The notes below the pieces were generated by a model, which was given only the letters and a program-made list of their open reading frames with translations, was not told the DNA's origin and made no database searches. The position numbers and the translations under genes are program-made. From the NCBI GenBank assembly GCA_021845805.1, contig JAJZVD010000020.1, positions 1 to 53,472 on the forward strand: a stretch of 53,472 nt of DNA, read 5' to 3'. This document shows positions 7,970-16,293 of this stretch, piece by piece; position 1 is the first letter of the stretch; every line of letters starts with the position of its first letter. Source of the DNA: Pseudomonadota bacterium (GTDB lineage: Bacteria > Pseudomonadota > Alphaproteobacteria > Rhodobacterales > Rhodobacteraceae).

Positions 7970-9282
7970 TCCTGTCGGGCTGGGGCCGCACGACCGCGCA
8001 GGACTGCCGCGTCAGCCGCCCGCGCAGCGAGGCGGAGCTTGCGGCCCGGGTCGCCGAGGGCGGGCTGATCGCGCGGGGGGCGGGCCGTGCCTATGGCGAC
8101 GCGGCGCAGAGCGCGGCCAACACGGTCGACATGGGCGGGTTTCGCCGGATGATCGCCTTTGACGAGGCGACCGGGCAACTGGTGGCCGAGGCGGGCGTCA
8201 CGCTGGACGAGGTGATCGCGACCTTCCTGCCGCGCGGCTGGTTCCCCGCGGTGACGCCGGGCACCCGATTTGTCACGCTGGGGGGCGCGGTGGCGGCCGA
8301 CGTGCATGGCAAGAACCACCACCGCGACGGATCCTTCGGCGCCACGGTCGACTGGATCGACCTGATGGGCCCCGATGGCCGGGTGCGCCGGGTCGTGCCG
8401 GGCGAGGCGCTCTTCGGCTGGACGGTGGGCGGGATGGGGCTGACCGGGGTGATCCTGCGGGTGGCCCTGCGGCTGAAGGCGGTGGAGACGGGCTACATCC
8501 GCCAGCGGACACTGCCCGCGCCGCACCTTGCCGCCGCGATGGCCACGTTCGAGGCGAACGCGGACGCCACCTATTCGGTGGCCTGGATCGATTGCCTGGC
8601 GCGCGGGCCTTCGCTGGGCCGGTCGCTGGTGCTGCTGGGCGAACATGCGACGCTGGCCGAGTTGCCCCAGGACGCGCGGGCGCGGCCGTTTCATCCGCCC
8701 GCGCCGAAGCGGCGGCTGGTCCCGTTCGAGGCGCCGGGCTTCCTGCTGAACGGGCTGACGGTGCGCGCCTTCAACGAGGTCTACTGGCGCGCCGGGCTGG
8801 CGGGCCTGGGCGAACGGCTGGTGGGCTGGGCGCCCTACTTCTACCCGCTGGACGCGGTCGAGGGGTGGAACCGCATCTATGGCCGCCGCGGCTTCGTGCA
8901 GTTCCAGTGCGCGCTGCCGCTGGCGGTGGCGGCCGGGGCGCTCGAGGCGCTGTTGCGCGAGATTTCGGCGGCGGGGCAGGGCTCGTTCCTGGCGGTGCTG
9001 AAACGGTTCGGGCCGCAGGCGGGGGCGTTTTCCTTCCCGATGGAGGGCTACACGCTGGCGCTGGATTTCCCGCTGCATGCGGGCACGGCCGCGCTGCTGG
9101 ACCGGCTGGACCGGATCGTGGTGACAGCGGGGGGCCGGTTCTATCTGGCGAAGGATGCGCGGATGAGCCGCGCGGTCTTCGAGGCGGCCGAGCCGCGGGC
9201 CGCTGCCTTCCGCGGCTTTCGCGCGGCCGAGGGGTTGGCGGGGGCGTTCGGGTCCACGCAATCGGAAAGGTTGGGGCTATGA
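7966..9282 (+). CDS. DprE1-like FAD-dependent oxidoreductase (decaprenylphosphoryl-beta-D-ribose 2-oxidase)
   Basis: From the GTG at 7966 (overlapping the GtrA stop) the protein has 438 residues, close to mycobacterial DprE1. It has a PCMH-type FAD-binding domain with GAGRAYGD and the DprE1 signature HGKNHH (H114, matching H132), and an ALO-type cap domain. K396 in YLAKDAR matches the catalytic K418. The residue matching Cys387, the covalent target of benzothiazinones, is A365 (TLALDFPL); the spacing to the lysine is 31 residues in both. It should oxidise C2 of lipid-linked ribose. An extension to 7810 would overlap the GtrA gene and is rejected. Confidence 0.85.
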   Translation: MILSGWGRTTAQDCRVSRPRSEAELAARVAEGGLIARGAGRAYGDAAQSAANTVDMGGFRRMIAFDEATGQLVAEAGVTLDEVIATFLPRGWFPAVTPGTRFVTLGGAVAADVHGKNHHRDGSFGATVDWIDLMGPDGRVRRVVPGEALFGWTVGGMGLTGVILRVALRLKAVETGYIRQRTLPAPHLAAAMATFEANADATYSVAWIDCLARGPSLGRSLVLLGEHATLAELPQDARARPFHPPAPKRRLVPFEAPGFLLNGLTVRAFNEVYWRAGLAGLGERLVGWAPYFYPLDAVEGWNRIYGRRGFVQFQCALPLAVAAGALEALLREISAAGQGSFLAVLKRFGPQAGAFSFPMEGYTLALDFPLHAGTAALLDRLDRIVVTAGGRFYLAKDARMSRAVFEAAEPRAAAFRGFRAAEGLAGAFGSTQSERLGL

Positions 9283-10016
9283 CGAAGGGTGCGGTGCTGA
9301 TCCTGGGGGGGCGGTCCGATATCGGGCTGGCCACGGCCCATGCGCTGGCGGGGGCGGGGCATCCGGTGTGGCTGGCCGCGCGCAATGCCGCGGGGCTGGA
9401 GCCAGAGCGCACCGATCTGGCGCTGCGCCATGGGGTCGAGGTGTCGCTGCATGAATTCGACGTGCTCGATACCGCGGCGATGCCCGGCTTCCTCGATGCG
9501 CTGCCGGGGCTGCCCGCCGTGGTGGTGTCTGTCGTGGGCCTGCTGGGCGATCAGGCGAAGGACGAACATGACCCGGCCGCCGCGATCTGCGTGATGCGCA
9601 CCAATTACGAGGGGCCCGCCACGATCCTGGGGCTGATCGCCGAGCGGATGGAGGCCCGCGGCAGCGGGGCCATCGTGGGCGTGTCCTCGGTCGCGGGGCT
9701 TCGGGGTCGGGCCACGAACTATATCTACGGCTCGGCCAAGGCCGGCTTCACGGCCTATCTGTCGGGGCTGCGCAACCGGCTGGCCATCCGGGGGGTGCAT
9801 GTCGTCACCGTGCTGCCCGGCTTTGTGGACACACGGATGACCGCGGGCATGGACCTGCCGAAGAAGTTGACCGCGGCGCCGAAAGAGGTGGGCGCCGCGG
9901 TCCGTCGCGCCCTGGAGGGGCAACGTGACGTGGTCTATGTGAAGCCCGTCTGGCGGCTGGTGATGGCGGTGATCCGCGCCATCCCGGAACGGGTCTTCAA
10001 GAAGCTGAGGCTCTAG
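9279..10016 (+). CDS. DprE2-like short-chain dehydrogenase (keto-ribose reductase)
   Basis: The 245-residue protein starts at an ATG overlapping the previous stop (ATGA). It has an N-terminal nucleotide-binding motif GGRSDIG, a serine in VSSVAG and the active-site pair Y150/K154 (YGSAK), all typical of the classical SDR family. Its pairing with a DprE1-like oxidase matches DprE1-DprE2, which together epimerise decaprenylphosphoryl ribose to arabinose through a 2-keto intermediate using NAD(P)H. It is the last gene of the cassette and meets emrB tail to tail 11 bases later. Confidence 0.83.
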   Translation: MTKGAVLILGGRSDIGLATAHALAGAGHPVWLAARNAAGLEPERTDLALRHGVEVSLHEFDVLDTAAMPGFLDALPGLPAVVVSVVGLLGDQAKDEHDPAAAICVMRTNYEGPATILGLIAERMEARGSGAIVGVSSVAGLRGRATNYIYGSAKAGFTAYLSGLRNRLAIRGVHVVTVLPGFVDTRMTAGMDLPKKLTAAPKEVGAAVRRALEGQRDVVYVKPVWRLVMAVIRAIPERVFKKLRL

Positions 10017-10027
10017 CCCCGGTCGCC

Positions 10028-11584
10028 TCAGTGACCGCCGGCGGGGGCGCCGCGGCCGCGCGGGGCGGGCTTGCGCATCGTCAGCGCAAAGATCGACAGC
10101 ATCACGAACAGCGCGGTGAGCAGGGTGAACACGTCGATGAAGGACATCACGGTCGCCTGCTGCTTCACCATGCCGTAAAGCTGGTTCAGCGCCCCGGTCT
10201 GCGGATCGGCCACGCCCGCGGCCTTCATGCCCTGCGCCATCATGGCCAGGGTCGATTCCGCCTGCGCGTTGCCCCAGGTCAGCCCCTCGGCCAGGCGGTC
10301 GTAATGCAGCGTGCCGCGATGGCTGAGCAGCGTGTTGATGAGCGCAAGGCCCACCGCGCCGCCAAGGTTGCGCATCAGGTTGTAAAGCCCCGAGGCGCCG
10401 CGCAGCCGCATCGGCTCCAGCGTGCCAAGCGCCAGGTTGTTGATCGGCACCATGCACAGCATCAGCGACACGCCGCGCAGGATCTGGGGCACCAGAAGTT
10501 CCCGGAAATCCCAGTCGGCCGTCATCCCGGTCAGCATCCAGCACGACAAGCCGAAGCCCAGGAACCCCACGATCAGCATGAAGCGCGGATCGGTCTTCGA
10601 GGACAGCATCCCCGAGATCGGCGCGGTGCAGAACATCGCAAGGCCAGAGACGAACATCGTCTCGCCGATCATCAGGCTGTCGTAGCCGCGGATGCCTGCA
10701 AGATAGACCGGGTAAAGGTAGGTCAGCCCGTAAAGCCCGATCCCCATGACGAAGGAAAAGACGCAGCCCATGGCAAAGTTCAGGTTGCGGAAGGCGCTGA
10801 GGTCGACCACCGGCAACGAGGTGGTGAAGGCCCGGTAGAAGAAGGTCACGCACCCCACCACACTGGCGATGGCCGCATAGCGCACCGCATCGTCGGCCAG
10901 CCAGTCGTGTTGCGGGCCCTCTTCCAGCACATATTCCAGCGCACCGAGAAAGGCCGCCATGCCGATCAGGCCCCACCAGTCGAACCGTTTCATCAGTTCG
11001 GGTTCCGGCTTGTCGAAATCGACCAGGTTCCAGACCGCGATGGCCACCAGAATCCCCGGCGGCACGTTGACGAGGAACAGCCAGTGCCACGAGAACGTGT
11101 CCGACAGATAGCCGCCCACCGTCGGCCCGATGGTGGGCGCCAGCGTGGCGACAAGACCGATCATCGGCGACACGATGTTCTGCTTTGACGGCGGGAAGAT
11201 CGTGAAGGCCGCGGCGAAGACCGACGGGATCATGCCGCCGCCGATGAAGCCTTGCAGCGCGCGGAAGATCATCATCTCGTCGATCGAGGTCGCGGTGGAA
11301 CACAGGAAGCTGGCCAGCGTGAAGCCCACCGCCGAGATGGTGAACAGAACCCGGGTGGACAGGATGCGCCCGAGGATCCCCGACAGCGGGATCATGATGA
11401 CCTCGGCGATCAGGTAGGCCGTCTGGACCCAGGCCACTTCGTCGGACGAGGCCGACAGCCCCGCCTGAATCTCGCTGAGCGAGGCCGACACGATCTGGAT
11501 GTCGAGAATCGCCATGAACATGCCGAAGACCATCGCGAGGAACGCGAAGACCCGGCGCGGGGTAAGAGAGCCTTCGGGCGCCAT
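10028..11584 (-). CDS. emrB: EmrB/QacA-type drug efflux permease (MFS, DHA2 family)
   Basis: The 518-residue protein has about 14 hydrophobic segments. Early motifs include the DHA2 signature around LDIQIVSASL and the WVQTAYL stretch, and motif A-like residues (SGILGRILSTR). Proteins of this family export hydrophobic toxins or fatty acids and, in Gram-negatives, join a periplasmic adaptor and an outer membrane channel. The adaptor gene ends 2 bases upstream of the ATG, so the two form an emrAB operon. No outer membrane channel gene is in view. The short inverted repeat CGGTC/GACCG at 10020-10037 may help end transcription. Confidence 0.93.
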   Translation of the reverse strand: MAPEGSLTPRRVFAFLAMVFGMFMAILDIQIVSASLSEIQAGLSASSDEVAWVQTAYLIAEVIMIPLSGILGRILSTRVLFTISAVGFTLASFLCSTATSIDEMMIFRALQGFIGGGMIPSVFAAAFTIFPPSKQNIVSPMIGLVATLAPTIGPTVGGYLSDTFSWHWLFLVNVPPGILVAIAVWNLVDFDKPEPELMKRFDWWGLIGMAAFLGALEYVLEEGPQHDWLADDAVRYAAIASVVGCVTFFYRAFTTSLPVVDLSAFRNLNFAMGCVFSFVMGIGLYGLTYLYPVYLAGIRGYDSLMIGETMFVSGLAMFCTAPISGMLSSKTDPRFMLIVGFLGFGLSCWMLTGMTADWDFRELLVPQILRGVSLMLCMVPINNLALGTLEPMRLRGASGLYNLMRNLGGAVGLALINTLLSHRGTLHYDRLAEGLTWGNAQAESTLAMMAQGMKAAGVADPQTGALNQLYGMVKQQATVMSFIDVFTLLTALFVMLSIFALTMRKPAPRGRGAPAGGH

Positions 11585-11586
11585 GA

Positions 11587-12738
11587 TTACTTGCCTTCGG
11601 ACAGGGTGCGGCTGTCGACATCGACCACGGCGGACAGGCCCGCGCGCAGGCGGCCGCTGTCCAGCAGGGCCTTGGGCAGGGCGATCCGCACCGGCACCCG
11701 CTGCACGACCTTGGTGAAGTTGCCGGTCGCATTCTGCGGCGGCAGCAGCGAGAACTGGGCGCCCGTCGCGGGCGCCATCGAGGTGACGGTGCCGGTGAAG
11801 GTCTTGCCGGGCAGGGCGTCGATGCTGACCTTCACGGTCGCACCGGGCGCGATGCCGGGAAGCTGGGTTTCCTTGTAGTTCGCCTCGACATAGATCGCCT
11901 CGGTCGGAACCACGGCGGCGATCTTCAGCCCGGGCGAGACAAGATCGCCCTCGCGCACGGCGATGTTGGCCACGGTACCGTCGACCGGCGCGCGCAGTTC
12001 GGTACGGTCAAGGTTGCGCTGGGCCTGATCGACGGCCAGCTTCAGGCTGGCCAGCCCGCTTTCGGCCTCGGCCTGCTGCGCCTGAAGCACGGTGACGTTG
12101 GCCTGGGCCGCGGTGATCGCGGCGGCGGCGCCGGTCACGGCGGCGCGGGCCTGATCCAGCGCGGCCACGGCATCGTCCACCGCGGATTGCGCGGCGACCG
12201 AGGATTGCGCCAGTTGCTGCGTGCGGTCGTTTTTCGTCTGGGCGTTCTTCAGCCCGGCGTCGGCCGAGACCTTCTGTGCCTGCGCCTCGGCCACGGCGGC
12301 CTGCGCGGCTTCGACCTGGGCGGCGATCCGCTTGATCGTCACCTCCTGAGTGGTCACCTGGCTTTGCGCGGTCTTGAGCGCGGTCAGGTAGTCGGCGTCG
12401 TCCAGCTTGAACAGCAGGTCGCCCGCCTTCACCTTCTGGTTTTCGGCCACGGCGATCTGCTTCACATATCCGGTCACCTGCGGCGAGACCGTGGTGATGT
12501 CCGCCTTCAGATAGGCGTCATCGGTCGAGACCATGAAGCGGCCGACCGTCCAGTAGTCGTAGCCCATGTTCCCCAGGACACCCAGCGCGACGACGGCGAC
12601 AGCGCCCAGGATCAACCGCTTCCTGCCGGCCGACTTCTTCGGCGGCGCGGCTGCCGGGGCCTCGGCCTCGGTCCGCGCCGGGAAGGGTTTCACCTCGGCG
12701 TCGCGGCCCTGTTCAGCGGTTTTTGCAGCTTGTTCCAT
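11587..12738 (-). CDS. emrA: EmrA/HlyD-family membrane fusion protein
   Basis: The 383-residue adaptor has a short cytoplasmic, Ala/Pro-rich start, one transmembrane helix (about residues 43-60), a split biotinyl-lipoyl domain (DAYLKADITTVSPQVTGYV near 75-95 and LRAPVDGTV later), a long alanine-rich coiled coil (about 120-240) and a beta-barrel end. It bridges the EmrB pump to the outer membrane. Its ATG lies 22 bases from the nearer TetR-type operator (12760-12775). Expression is probably repressed by the divergent TetR protein. Confidence 0.92.
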   Translation of the reverse strand: MEQAAKTAEQGRDAEVKPFPARTEAEAPAAAPPKKSAGRKRLILGAVAVVALGVLGNMGYDYWTVGRFMVSTDDAYLKADITTVSPQVTGYVKQIAVAENQKVKAGDLLFKLDDADYLTALKTAQSQVTTQEVTIKRIAAQVEAAQAAVAEAQAQKVSADAGLKNAQTKNDRTQQLAQSSVAAQSAVDDAVAALDQARAAVTGAAAAITAAQANVTVLQAQQAEAESGLASLKLAVDQAQRNLDRTELRAPVDGTVANIAVREGDLVSPGLKIAAVVPTEAIYVEANYKETQLPGIAPGATVKVSIDALPGKTFTGTVTSMAPATGAQFSLLPPQNATGNFTKVVQRVPVRIALPKALLDSGRLRAGLSAVVDVDSRTLSEGK

Positions 12739-12759
12739 CGCGCGTCCCTCAAATCGTAC

Positions 12760-12775
12760 CGAACGGTTCGGTTCG
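12760..12775. promoter_or_regulatory. Palindromic operator 1 in the emrA-tetR intergenic region
   Basis: CGAACGGTTCGGTTCG matches operator 2 (12819-12834) at 14 of 16 positions and overlaps the 15-base dyad ACCGAACGGTTCGGT (12758-12772). It lies just upstream of the emrA start, where a bound TetR dimer would block transcription of the pump genes. Seen directly as sequence; regulator binding is inferred from position. Confidence 0.65.
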
Positions 12776-12780
12776 GGGGA

Positions 12781-12809
12781 TTGACATAGCGCTCTGGTCT
12801 TGCCAAATC
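12781..12809 (+). promoter_or_regulatory. Candidate promoter of the tetR gene
   Basis: TTGACA at 12781-12786 is a perfect -35 box. A weak -10 (CAAATC, 12804-12809) follows after 17 bases. It points toward the TetR gene at 12863. Operator 2 begins ten bases downstream of the -10, over the start-site region, as expected for autorepression. Confidence 0.45.
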
Positions 12810-12818
12810 AAGCGAGAT

Positions 12819-12834
12819 CGAACCGCTCGGTTCG
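12819..12834. promoter_or_regulatory. Palindromic operator 2 in the emrA-tetR intergenic region
   Basis: CGAACCGCTCGGTTCG sits in a 20-base near-perfect dyad (12817-12836) whose only break is the two central bases. It lies 29 bases before the TetR start codon. The same core, GAACCG-N2-CGGTTC, recurs upstream of rpoH at 20576-20589. Shape and location are typical of an autoregulatory TetR operator. Confidence 0.7.
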
Positions 12835-12862
12835 ATTATTTTCGCAGACGAGATGTTCAGCC

Positions 12863-13537
12863 ATGACGACGAACGAACGGGTGCTTCCCGAGGCCCAATG
12901 CAGCCTGCGGCTGGCCGCGGGGCAGGACCCGGCCAAGCGGGCGCAGATCCTGGAAGGCGCAGGGCGGGTCATCAGCCGGATGGGCTATGACGCGGCCAGC
13001 GTCAATGACATCGCCCGAGAGGCGGGGGTCTCGAAGGGTACGATCTATGTCTATTTCTCGGGCAAGGAAGACCTGTTCGAAGGGCTGATGGAAGAGACCC
13101 GCGAACGGCTGTTCCGCGAACTGGGCGACGAGTTGCAGCGGCCCGGCCAGGTGGGCGAACGGATGCTGAGCTACGGCGGGCGGCTGGTGCGCAAGCTTTG
13201 CTCGGATCCGGTGGTGCAGGCGCATCGGGTGATGATCGGGGTGGCCGAACGGATGCCCGAACTGGGCGTGCGGTTCTACGAACGCGGCGCCACGCGGGGC
13301 ACGCAGTTGCTGGTGGATTTCCTGACCCAGCGGGTTGCGGCCGGTGAACTGGCGATTGCCGATGTGCGGCTGGCTGCCTCGCAGTTTTCCGAACTGTGCA
13401 TGGCGGGCCTGTTCCGGCGGCGCCTGTTCGGCCATCTGGCCCAGCCGCCGTCCGAAGACGACATCGACCGCACCGTGAAGGCTGCGGTCGACATGTTCCT
13501 GTGCTTCTACCAGCCGCAGGCGCACGGCGCCCTGTGA
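12863..13537 (+). CDS. TetR-family repressor of the emrAB operon
   Basis: The 224-residue protein has a TetR N-terminal helix-turn-helix (about residues 25-70; ASVNDIAREAGVSKGTIYVYF) and a ligand-binding C-terminal helical domain. ATG 12863 is chosen so that the HTH starts near residue 25; an upstream in-frame start at 12800 would run through operator 2. It is divergent from emrA and separated from it by 124 bases that contain two palindromes. It most likely represses emrAB and itself, and is released by a pump substrate. Confidence 0.88.
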   Translation: MTTNERVLPEAQCSLRLAAGQDPAKRAQILEGAGRVISRMGYDAASVNDIAREAGVSKGTIYVYFSGKEDLFEGLMEETRERLFRELGDELQRPGQVGERMLSYGGRLVRKLCSDPVVQAHRVMIGVAERMPELGVRFYERGATRGTQLLVDFLTQRVAAGELAIADVRLAASQFSELCMAGLFRRRLFGHLAQPPSEDDIDRTVKAAVDMFLCFYQPQAHGAL

Positions 13538-13549
13538 CGCGGGCGCCGC

Positions 13550-13566
13550 AGGCCCGGCCGGGGCCT
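13550..13566. terminator. Hairpin between convergent tetR and livF genes
   Basis: AGGCCC and GGGCCT form a 6-base-pair stem with a 5-base loop, overlapping the livF stop codon. There is no clear T run on either side, so function as a bidirectional terminator is only a possibility. Confidence 0.3.
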
Positions 13567-14314
13567 AGATCGCAAGGTATTCGGCGCGCAGTTGGGCGTT
13601 GTCCAGCACCTCGCGGGCAGTGCCGTCGAACACGACGCAGCCGGTATCAAGGATGATCGCGCGGCTGGCGAGGTTCAGCGCACGGACCGCGTTCTGTTCC
13701 ACGATGATGGTGGTGATCCCCTGTTCCTTGATGATGTTCAGGGTCTTTTCGATCTCGTCCACGATCACCGGGGCCAGCCCCTCGTAGGGTTCGTCAAGCA
13801 GCAGCACCTTGATGTCGCGCGCCAGCGCCCGGGCGATGGCCAGCATCTGCTGTTCGCCGCCCGACAGCGTCACCCCCTCTTGCCTGCGCCGTTCGCCAAG
13901 CCGGGGGAACAGTTCGTAGATCCGCTCCAGCGACCAGCCGACGGGGGGTGCGATCTGGGCCAGTTGCAGGTTTTCCTCGACCGTCAGGCCCGCGATGATG
14001 CGCCGGTCCTCGGGTACCAGCCCGATGCCCGCGGTGGCCGCCTGGTGGGCTGCCATCTTGTGCAGGGGCTTGTGGTCCAGCCAGATTTCCCCATGCGTCA
14101 GCCGCGGGTTGGCCAGACGCGCGATGGTGCGCAGGGTCGAGGTCTTGCCCGCCCCGTTGCGGCCCAGCAGCGCAAGGATCTCGCCCTCGTGCAGGTTCAG
14201 GCTCACGCCCTGCACGATGTAGCTTTCGCCGTAATAGGCGTGGATGTCCCAGACCGAGAGGAACGCGGGCGCGGTCTCGGCGTGGTTGGCATTCATGTTC
14301 GGCCTTGCGTTCAT
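13565..14314 (-). CDS. livF: Branched-chain amino acid-type ABC transporter ATPase LivF
   Basis: The 249-residue ATPase has Walker A (GRNGAGKT), signature LSGGEQQ, Walker B (VLLLDEP) followed by YEGLAP, and the short length typical of LivF. ATG 14314 follows GAGGAGAGGGCC. A longer reading frame runs back through livG in another frame and is not real. The gene is the last of a five-gene importer operon (binding protein, livH, livM, livG, livF); spacing to livG is 10 bases. The substrate class cannot be read from the ATPase. Confidence 0.93.
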   Translation of the reverse strand: MNARPNMNANHAETAPAFLSVWDIHAYYGESYIVQGVSLNLHEGEILALLGRNGAGKTSTLRTIARLANPRLTHGEIWLDHKPLHKMAAHQAATAGIGLVPEDRRIIAGLTVEENLQLAQIAPPVGWSLERIYELFPRLGERRRQEGVTLSGGEQQMLAIARALARDIKVLLLDEPYEGLAPVIVDEIEKTLNIIKEQGITTIIVEQNAVRALNLASRAIILDTGCVVFDGTAREVLDNAQLRAEYLAI

Positions 14315-14324
14315 GGCCCTCTCC

Positions 14325-15083
14325 TCAATGCGCCGCTTCGCCCAGGTAGGCTTCCTTGACCTTCGGATGGCCCTTGATGTTGTCCGGCGTGTCCTCGACC
14401 AGGGGGGTGCCCTGCGCCAGCACGGTGATCCGGTCGGCCAGCGAGAAGACCACATGCATGTCATGCTCGATGATGACCATCGTGATGTCGCCGCGGCCCT
14501 TGATCTCTTTAAGCAGGTCGATCGTGTTGTTGGTGTCGGCCCGCGCCATGCCGGCGGTCGGCTCGTCCAGCAGCAGAAGCTTCGGCCGCTGCGACAGGCA
14601 CATCGCCATTTCCAGCCGCCGCTTGTCGCCGCGTGACAGGCTGCCTGCATGCATGTCGCGCTTTTCCCACATCTTCACGTCGCGCAGCATCTGTTCCGCC
14701 TGGGCGTTGATGTCGCGCTCGGCCGCGACCGTTTCGAAGGCGTGCAGCCGGTAGGCCCCGTCGCGCTTGGCAAAGCAGGGGATCAGCACGTTTTCCAGCA
14801 CCGTCAGTTCGGCAAAGATCTCGGGCGTCTGGAACACGCGCGAGATGCCCATCTGGTTGATCTCGTGCGGCTTGCGGCCCAGCACCGACTGGCCGTCGAA
14901 CAGGACCGAGCCGGTGTCGGGGATCAGCTTGCCCACCAGGCAGTTCAGCAGCGTCGACTTCCCCGCGCCGTTCGGCCCGATGATGGCATGGCAGGTGTTC
15001 TGCTGCACCGACAGGTTGACGTCGCTGAGCGCGCGCAGCCCGCCGAAGCGCTTGTTCACACCCTTGACTTCCAGGATACCCAT
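14325..15083 (-). CDS. livG: Branched-chain amino acid-type ABC transporter ATPase LivG
   Basis: The 252-residue ATPase has Walker A (GPNGAGKST), a LivG-type signature SLSRGDKR in place of LSGGQ, Walker B (LLLLDEP) followed by TAGMA, and H-loop (IIEHDM). Its start is 10 bases after the livM stop. It forms the cytoplasmic motor with LivF. The signature motif change SRGDKRR is seen in urea- and amide-type Liv systems too, so the substrate may not be an amino acid. Confidence 0.93.
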   Translation of the reverse strand: MGILEVKGVNKRFGGLRALSDVNLSVQQNTCHAIIGPNGAGKSTLLNCLVGKLIPDTGSVLFDGQSVLGRKPHEINQMGISRVFQTPEIFAELTVLENVLIPCFAKRDGAYRLHAFETVAAERDINAQAEQMLRDVKMWEKRDMHAGSLSRGDKRRLEMAMCLSQRPKLLLLDEPTAGMARADTNNTIDLLKEIKGRGDITMVIIEHDMHVVFSLADRITVLAQGTPLVEDTPDNIKGHPKVKEAYLGEAAH

Positions 15084-15093
15084 GTCTCGCTCC

Positions 15094-16290
15094 TTACTCG
15101 GCCGGGGTCGTGGCGGCGGCCTTGCCCTTGGCGTCCGGCTTGCGGCGGATCAGTCGCCCGATGCGCTGGCCGCCCTCGATCAGGCCGCCCGGCAGAAAGA
15201 TCACCACCAGCATGAACAGCACGCCCAGCGTCAGGTGCCAGCCCTGGCCCACGAAGGGGTGGACGATGGTCACCAGCAGGTTTTCCAGCCACTTCGGGAA
15301 GATCGAGAACCATTCATGCAGCACATGGTCGTTGATCTTCGAGAAGATGTTCTCGCAGTACTTGATGAAGCCCGCCCCCAGCACCGGGCCCAGCATGGTG
15401 CCGACCCCGCCCAGGATCACCATCAGCACGACCTCGCCCGAGGCCTGCCACTGCATCCGGTCGGCGCCCGCCAGCGGGTCCATCGCCGCCATCAGCCCGC
15501 CCGCGAGCCCCGCATACATCCCCGAGATCACGAAGGCCGACAGCATGTAGGGGCGCGAATGCAGGCCGGTGTAGTTCAGCCGGTGCTGGTTGCACTTGAT
15601 CGCGCGCAGCATCATGCCGAAGGGTGACCGGAACAGCCGGAGCGCCAGGTAGAACATGAACACCGACAGCAGGCCGCAGACATAGTAGCCCGCGTTGAAC
15701 TGGAACACCCGGCCCGCCAGATCAAGCTCGTAGGTGGCGCGCATCGACAGGCCGAACAGGTTCACCTCGGGGATCGTGCCGTTCGCGGCCGCCGCATCGA
15801 GGACCCGCGGGTCGCCCAGTGCCGGGCCAAGCCCGTTCTCGCCGCCGGTGATCGGGGTCAGCACCGAATAGGCCATGTTGAACGACATCTGCGCGAAGGC
15901 CAGCGTCAGGATCGAGAAGTAGATGCCCGACCGGCGCAGCGAGACAAAGCCGATCAGCAGGGCGAAGGCGCCGCCCATCAGCGTGGCCAGGATCAGCCCC
16001 GGGAGGATGTTCATCGTCAAGAGCTTCAGCATCCACACCATGGCGTAGCTGCCGATGCCGATGAAGGCCGCGTGGCCGAAGCTGAGGTAACCCGTCAGCC
16101 CGAAGAGGATGTTGAAGCCCACTGCGAAGATCGCGAAGATCGCGATCCGCTGCATCAGGTCGGGGTAGCCCGCGTTGAACTGGGCCATCGCCGAGCCCTC
16201 CGCGAAGGGGTTCAGCAGGATCGGCGCCGCCAGCGTCAGCAGCAGGACGATCAGCAGGAACGTCAGGTCTTTCTTGCCAAGTCCCAGCAC
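15094..16290 (-). CDS. livM: ABC transporter permease LivM
   Basis: The 398-residue permease has about ten hydrophobic segments and the LivM loop with [13 protein letters not shown] plus the cytoplasmic coupling region. It starts with GTG at 16290, three bases after the livH stop, which suggests translational coupling. A C-terminal Arg/Lys-rich tail follows GGLIEGG. It pairs with LivH to form the channel. Confidence 0.92.
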   Translation of the reverse strand: MLGLGKKDLTFLLIVLLLTLAAPILLNPFAEGSAMAQFNAGYPDLMQRIAIFAIFAVGFNILFGLTGYLSFGHAAFIGIGSYAMVWMLKLLTMNILPGLILATLMGGAFALLIGFVSLRRSGIYFSILTLAFAQMSFNMAYSVLTPITGGENGLGPALGDPRVLDAAAANGTIPEVNLFGLSMRATYELDLAGRVFQFNAGYYVCGLLSVFMFYLALRLFRSPFGMMLRAIKCNQHRLNYTGLHSRPYMLSAFVISGMYAGLAGGLMAAMDPLAGADRMQWQASGEVVLMVILGGVGTMLGPVLGAGFIKYCENIFSKINDHVLHEWFSIFPKWLENLLVTIVHPFVGQGWHLTLGVLFMLVVIFLPGGLIEGGQRIGRLIRRKPDAKGKAAATTPAE

Positions 16291-16293
16291 GGC

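Noticed and set aside
10020-10037. Possible terminator between the DprE2-like gene and emrB
   Set aside because: Only a 5-base stem with an 8-base loop and no T run; too weak to list as a feature.
14315-14650. Longer N-terminus for LivF running back through livG
   Set aside because: It is an out-of-frame reading of livG and has no ATPase features; ATG 14314 has a ribosome site.
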